From CAWDMN01 sp963803155 (GTDB lineage: Bacteria > Acidobacteriota > Terriglobia > Versatilivoradales > Versatilivoraceae), in contig CAWDMN010000105.1 of assembly GCA_963803155.1 (NCBI GenBank), positions 1 through 64,000 of the forward strand: DNA of 64,000 bases, written 5' to 3'. The position numbers and the translations under genes are program-made. The notes beneath the pieces were generated by a model. The model was given only the letters and a program-made list of their open reading frames with translations, had not been told where the DNA came from and made no database searches. This document shows positions 60,318-64,000 of the stretch, one piece after another (within the stretch, counting starts at the first letter, position 1; each line of letters starts with the position of its first letter).

Positions 60318-61652
60318 ATGTTCGACCAACTTTCACAAAAATTGCAGAAAGTATTCAAGAATTTGCGGGGCGAAGGAAAGCTTTCCCCCCAGCATATTGA
60401 TGAGGCAATGAAGGAAATCCGTCTAGCCCTTCTGGAGGCGGACGTAAATTTCAAGGTCGTCAAGCAATTCATTGATGGAATCAAAGTAAAAGCATTGGGT
60501 CAGGAAGTGCTGGATAGCCTGACTCCGGCACAGCAAGTGGTCAAGATTGTTCGCGATGAGATGGTGTCCATGCTGGGGGGAATCGCCGCGCAGTTGAATT
60601 TTGGATCACAACGTCCCAGTGTTTTTATGATTGTCGGATTACAGGGTTCCGGCAAGACCACGTCCACGGGAAAGCTGGCCCGATGGTTGAACCGGAACGG
60701 ACATCGGGCGCTGGTGGTTTCCATCGACGTCTATCGGCCCGCGGCGCGGGATCAATTGGCGGTCATCGCGAAAGAGGTTGGTGTCTCCATTTATCCGGGC
60801 CTCGGGATTAATGATCCGCTCCAACTTTGCCGCGAGGCTGTACATGAGGCGGGAAATTCCGGATGTGATGTGGTGCTCATCGACACTGCCGGGCGATTGC
60901 ACATTGATGAACAGTTGATGCAGGAATTGCAGCGGGTCAAAGAACTGGTGAATCCGGCGGAAATCCTCTTTGTGGCTGACGCGATGACCGGCCAGGATGC
61001 AGTCAAAAGCGCTCAGGAATTCCACAAACAGCTGGCTTTGAGCGGTGTGGTTCTCACCAAATTAGATGGTGATGCGAGAGGTGGAGCCGCGCTTTCCATC
61101 AAGGCGGTTACCGGGCAACCGCTCAAGTTTGTCGGCGTTGGAGAAAAATATGATGCATTGGAACTCTTCCATCCGGACCGCCTGGTTTCCCGCATCCTTG
61201 GCATGGGTGATGTCCTTTCGCTGATTGAAAAGGCGGAGGAGTCCATCGATCAGGAAAAAGCCTTGGAACTCGGACAAAAAATGATGTCCGACTCCTTTTC
61301 ACTCGAGGATTTCCGCGATCAGCTACGCCAGATGCGAAAACTGGGGCCGCTGGAAAAAATTATGGAAATGTTGCCGCAGGTTGGTCCCTTCAAAGATTTG
61401 GGAAAAGTCAAAGTGGATGAGAAGGAACTCATTCACATTGAAGCCATCATCAATTCCATGACTCCGCGGGAGCGCAAGAATCATCAGATAATCAACGGCA
61501 GCCGACGCCGCCGGATTGCCCGTGGCAGCGGAACCAGCGTCCAACAGGTCAATCAACTCCTAAAACAATATGCTCAGGCCCGCAAAATGATGAAACAAAT
61601 GAGCAGCGGTTTTTTGGGCCGCCGCTTCGGCAAAATGCGCATGCCGATTTAA
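60318..61652 (+). CDS. ffh: Signal recognition particle protein Ffh
   Basis: A 444-aa GTPase. The N domain (MFDQLSQKLQKVFKNLRGEG) and G domain with GLQGSGKTTSTGKLARW near residue 110, DVYRPAARDQL, LIDTAGRLHIDEQL and LTKLDGDARGGAALSI are complete; the methionine-rich M domain with RERKNHQIINGSRRRRIARG and SGTSVQQVNQLLKQYAQARK follows. It binds signal sequences and SRP RNA and delivers ribosomes to FtsY at the membrane. The convergent gene at 61671 ends 18 bp away. Confidence 0.97.
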   Translation: MFDQLSQKLQKVFKNLRGEGKLSPQHIDEAMKEIRLALLEADVNFKVVKQFIDGIKVKALGQEVLDSLTPAQQVVKIVRDEMVSMLGGIAAQLNFGSQRPSVFMIVGLQGSGKTTSTGKLARWLNRNGHRALVVSIDVYRPAARDQLAVIAKEVGVSIYPGLGINDPLQLCREAVHEAGNSGCDVVLIDTAGRLHIDEQLMQELQRVKELVNPAEILFVADAMTGQDAVKSAQEFHKQLALSGVVLTKLDGDARGGAALSIKAVTGQPLKFVGVGEKYDALELFHPDRLVSRILGMGDVLSLIEKAEESIDQEKALELGQKMMSDSFSLEDFRDQLRQMRKLGPLEKIMEMLPQVGPFKDLGKVKVDEKELIHIEAIINSMTPRERKNHQIINGSRRRRIARGSGTSVQQVNQLLKQYAQARKMMKQMSSGFLGRRFGKMRMPI

Positions 61653-61670
61653 CCTCTGGAGCGGGGATCA

Positions 61671-62417
61671 CTATTGCCATCCCCTTTTAGGGGGTGGGGT
61701 GAGCTTAAGAATGCCAAACGCTCCGGCCACGTGGAAGTCCGGCTGAGGTGTGCGAGCGTCTACCCAGGTGATCCAATCTGGTGTTTCGGGCCGGTCGGGA
61801 GAGAAATCGGCGCGGAAGAGACCTGCCTTCCAACGCTCGTTGGGATGAAGAAAAAAGCCCAATTGCTCCAAAGCTTCCCGCGATAATGCCGCTTCTACTT
61901 GATATCCTCCGGGCCTAAATTTCACTGCGTGTTGCCACCGTGTGGGAGACCAGGAGTCGTCGAACTTTCGATAGAAACGGGCGGAGTAGTCATGCACGGC
62001 ATCCCGCGCGGAAATCTCGATACAATAGTAGGGATCTGCCTCACGGCCTGACCAGAGGAACAGTTCAACCCGGTCCTGAGGATCTACATCGCGTTCGCTG
62101 ACGGAAGGTGGTGACGACACGATGTGGTCATCGTCACATTCGAATGCAAATATGAACTGTTCATGATTCCAAAAAAGCCATGCTTGAGTCCGCGCCGGTT
62201 TGCGTTTAGGTTCACCCGCAATAACGAATTCAGAAACCAGTGCGGGTTGCCGATAGCAGGCTTCATCAAGTTCTCCATCCACTTTGATGGGCGAGGTGAG
62301 AAAGGGAACAGAGATTAGAACATGGCTGGGTGGAACCATCTGTTGAGGCTGGCATCGGCTAAGCGCCAAGAAGGTCATTATTATGACAAGGAGGAAACCG
62401 CAGAGGGTAGAATTCAT
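61671..62417 (-). CDS. Secreted carbohydrate-binding (CBM9-like) protein
   Basis: A 248-aa protein with an N-terminal hydrophobic signal (STLCGFLLVIIMTFLALSRC). The rest has the CBM9/DOMON-like pattern: PIKVDGELDEACYRQPALVS, then AWLFWNHEQFIFAFECDDDH, DPQDRVELFLWSGREADPYY and VEAALSREALEQLGF. Such domains bind sugars, and as single proteins they are common outside the cell in acidobacteria. A lipoprotein signal is possible but the residue before the cysteine (Arg) is unusual. No catalytic domain is attached. Confidence 0.8.
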   Translation of the reverse strand: MNSTLCGFLLVIIMTFLALSRCQPQQMVPPSHVLISVPFLTSPIKVDGELDEACYRQPALVSEFVIAGEPKRKPARTQAWLFWNHEQFIFAFECDDDHIVSSPPSVSERDVDPQDRVELFLWSGREADPYYCIEISARDAVHDYSARFYRKFDDSWSPTRWQHAVKFRPGGYQVEAALSREALEQLGFFLHPNERWKAGLFRADFSPDRPETPDWITWVDARTPQPDFHVAGAFGILKLTPPPKRGWQ

Positions 62418-62519
62418 GGGCTCATTAGGTCATACCGCTCAAGCGGTGTCGTATGAGAATGTACGATCCGGATTCTGAAGACGCCATTTTGACTGGACTT
62501 TGTTGTTATAAGAGGGGGG

Positions 62520-63974
62520 CTATTCCATCTGAATCGTCAGATAAGAAAATTTCCCTTCCCTCTCAATCTGAAGCACCGCAGGTTTAGGAGGCTTGATAGC
62601 ATCCAGCGCATCATCCAGATCCTTCAGGCTGCTGATGGCCAAACCGTTCACGGCGTGAATGACATCCCCAGCCATCAAGTCGTTCTCCCACTCATCGGAG
62701 CTGACCATCCGGCCCACCACCATGACTCCCGAAGCTAAGCGAAGATCAGAAACTAGCTCCAACACTTTGGCATCGACCTCCAGGACTATGACCCCCAATT
62801 TTTTGATCAGATTATCTTCGGGATCCGCCATGTCTTGGAGGCGGTCGACTTCCCGCTTTTGTTCAATTACCGGCACCTCGAAGGACAATTTCCCCGTTCC
62901 CCGCAACACTTCCAGGTTAATCTTTTCTCCGGGATTGATCATAAAAAGATTGATGCCAAAGATGGGAAGGCTGTCGATATGTTTCCCATTCATGCTTAAA
63001 ATAATGTCTTGAATCTTCAAGCCCACCTGCTCTCCAGGAGAGTTAGGGAGCACGTCCGCTATGATTACTCCCCAGTCTCGGGAGAGACTCAGCCCGGCGG
63101 ACATGGCTGGAGTAATGGCCTGCACTTTTATTCCCATGATTCCCCGGTGCAAATGCCCATATTGACGCAATTGAGGATAGGCAAACTGGAGAATGGCGCT
63201 GGGAATGGCAAATCCCAATCCCTCATTTCCACCAGACTGAGTCAGAATGAAAGTGTTGATTCCGATCAATTCACCATTGACGTTGACCAGCGGACCGCCG
63301 CTGTTCCCCGGATTAATGGGAGCATCGGTCTGGATGAAAACCAATGGACTATCGGGATCGAGTTGCCGGGCGACCGCGCTCACCACCCCCATCGTGACGG
63401 TATTGCGCAGTCCGCTGGGGCTGCCGAAAGCGAAGACCAATTCCCCCTGTTGAACCTTTCCGTAATCGCCAATAGTCAGGGCCGACAATCCCTGGGCATT
63501 CACTTTGAGCAGCGCCAAGTCGAGTTCAGGGGATATCCCCGCCACCTTGGCGTCCAAAGTCCGACCGCTAGATGCCAGCTGTTGCAATTCCGTATTGGTG
63601 GTTATTGCTGAATTGGACAATATCACTTGTACCTTGCGGGAACCGATGACAACATGAGCATTGGTCAAAATGAAGCCATCCGAGCTGATGATGGCTCCGG
63701 AACCAAGCCCTCTTTGCTTTCCCATGACTACTCCGGTTTGGCCCCGGCTGGATTCTTCAAGGGGACGAAATCCGCTCACTGCGATTTGTACTACGCTGGG
63801 GGACACACGCTTTACCAGGCTTTCAATGGAATTGTTGAGCTGCACCAGAGATGTCATGGACTGCTTGTCGGCGGCTGTCGATGAAGAAGAAGGAGTATCC
63901 AGGGGAAAAAAGGTGTAACAAGGGAGTAATAAGAAAATGGGAAGTGCCTTTGTCATGACGGCGATTATTTTCAT
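62520..63974 (-). CDS. DegP/HtrA-type serine protease with two PDZ domains
   Basis: A 484-aa exported protease. After a signal-like segment (KALPIFLLLPCYTFFPL) the trypsin-like domain shows the triad in order: ILTNAHVV (His near 106), SPELDLALLKV (Asp near 150) and NPGNSGGPLV (Ser near 224). Two PDZ-like domains follow (about 285-370 and 395-480), with VGLKIQDIILSMNGKHIDSL and NDLMAGDVIHAVNGLAISSL. It is expected to degrade or refold damaged periplasmic proteins. The start at 63974 is ATG; a second ATG seven codons later is possible. Confidence 0.92.
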   Translation of the reverse strand: MKIIAVMTKALPIFLLLPCYTFFPLDTPSSSSTAADKQSMTSLVQLNNSIESLVKRVSPSVVQIAVSGFRPLEESSRGQTGVVMGKQRGLGSGAIISSDGFILTNAHVVIGSRKVQVILSNSAITTNTELQQLASSGRTLDAKVAGISPELDLALLKVNAQGLSALTIGDYGKVQQGELVFAFGSPSGLRNTVTMGVVSAVARQLDPDSPLVFIQTDAPINPGNSGGPLVNVNGELIGINTFILTQSGGNEGLGFAIPSAILQFAYPQLRQYGHLHRGIMGIKVQAITPAMSAGLSLSRDWGVIIADVLPNSPGEQVGLKIQDIILSMNGKHIDSLPIFGINLFMINPGEKINLEVLRGTGKLSFEVPVIEQKREVDRLQDMADPEDNLIKKLGVIVLEVDAKVLELVSDLRLASGVMVVGRMVSSDEWENDLMAGDVIHAVNGLAISSLKDLDDALDAIKPPKPAVLQIEREGKFSYLTIQME

Positions 63975-64000
63975 TGTTGCCTCCCAAGGTGATTTTCCCG

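Overview
The window looks like a chromosomal segment of an environmental bacterium with moderate GC content, most likely an acidobacterium or a close relative. This placement is an inference. It rests on a PheT that lacks the tRNA-binding (EMAP/B2) domain, on the linkage of thrS, infC, rpmI, rplT, pheS, pheT, zapA, a 6S-like RNA, rny, ymdB and ffh, on a secreted protein of a type common in acidobacteria (39903-40886), and on several glycan-processing secreted enzymes. No prophage, conjugative element, CRISPR array, tRNA or rRNA was recognised.

Region 1 (1-1510) is the 3' end of a DUF4091/GH123-like glycosidase gene. Region 2 (1801-16454, all minus strand) is a composite defence operon. In transcription order it holds a type III-like restriction helicase-nuclease, a four-helix-bundle S23 protein, a DUF4062/ATPase/winged-helix protein, a second S23 protein, a DNA adenine methyltransferase, an ABC-three-component (ABC-3C) system (nuclease-like effector, middle component, DUF3732 SMC-like ATPase) and a RelE-UvrD helicase fusion. 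The last four genes overlap or nearly abut. Arrays of 7-bp repeats with GTG or CTTCAC phase bracket both S23 genes. They also occur inside the methyltransferase coding sequence and between pheS and pheT.

Region 3 (16545-23145) holds a truncated duplicate of a GH127 gene, a Y1 (REP-associated) transposase element with perfect 30-bp inverted ends, a DUF3857/transglutaminase-like secreted protein, a 344-bp MITE-like element with perfect 20-bp ends, and the intact GH127 gene. Region 4 (24073-32537) has an orphan FtsX/MacB-type permease, a repeat-dense intergenic region, a PgpH-type HD phosphohydrolase, a bile-acid:sodium symporter homologue, a phosphotriesterase homologue and a GH20-like enzyme.

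Region 5 (32725-48667) has a Gld-like ABC exporter operon (ATPase, fused permease-GldG, DUF4340), a Gfo/Idh/MocA oxidoreductase, an ArsR-type regulator, an ECF sigma/anti-sigma/secreted-protein cluster, an EamA transporter, a small 2[4Fe-4S] ferredoxin, a large PEGA-domain protein and a DUF429 protein. Region 6 (48977-61652) is the housekeeping translation and RNA block. It includes an infC with an AUU start and an intrinsic hairpin just before pheS. The window closes with a CBM9-like secreted protein and a DegP/HtrA protease, both on the minus strand.

The most interesting material is the composite operon in region 2 and the 7-bp repeat arrays that appear to have inserted into it. All functional calls come from reading the sequence; no database search was run.
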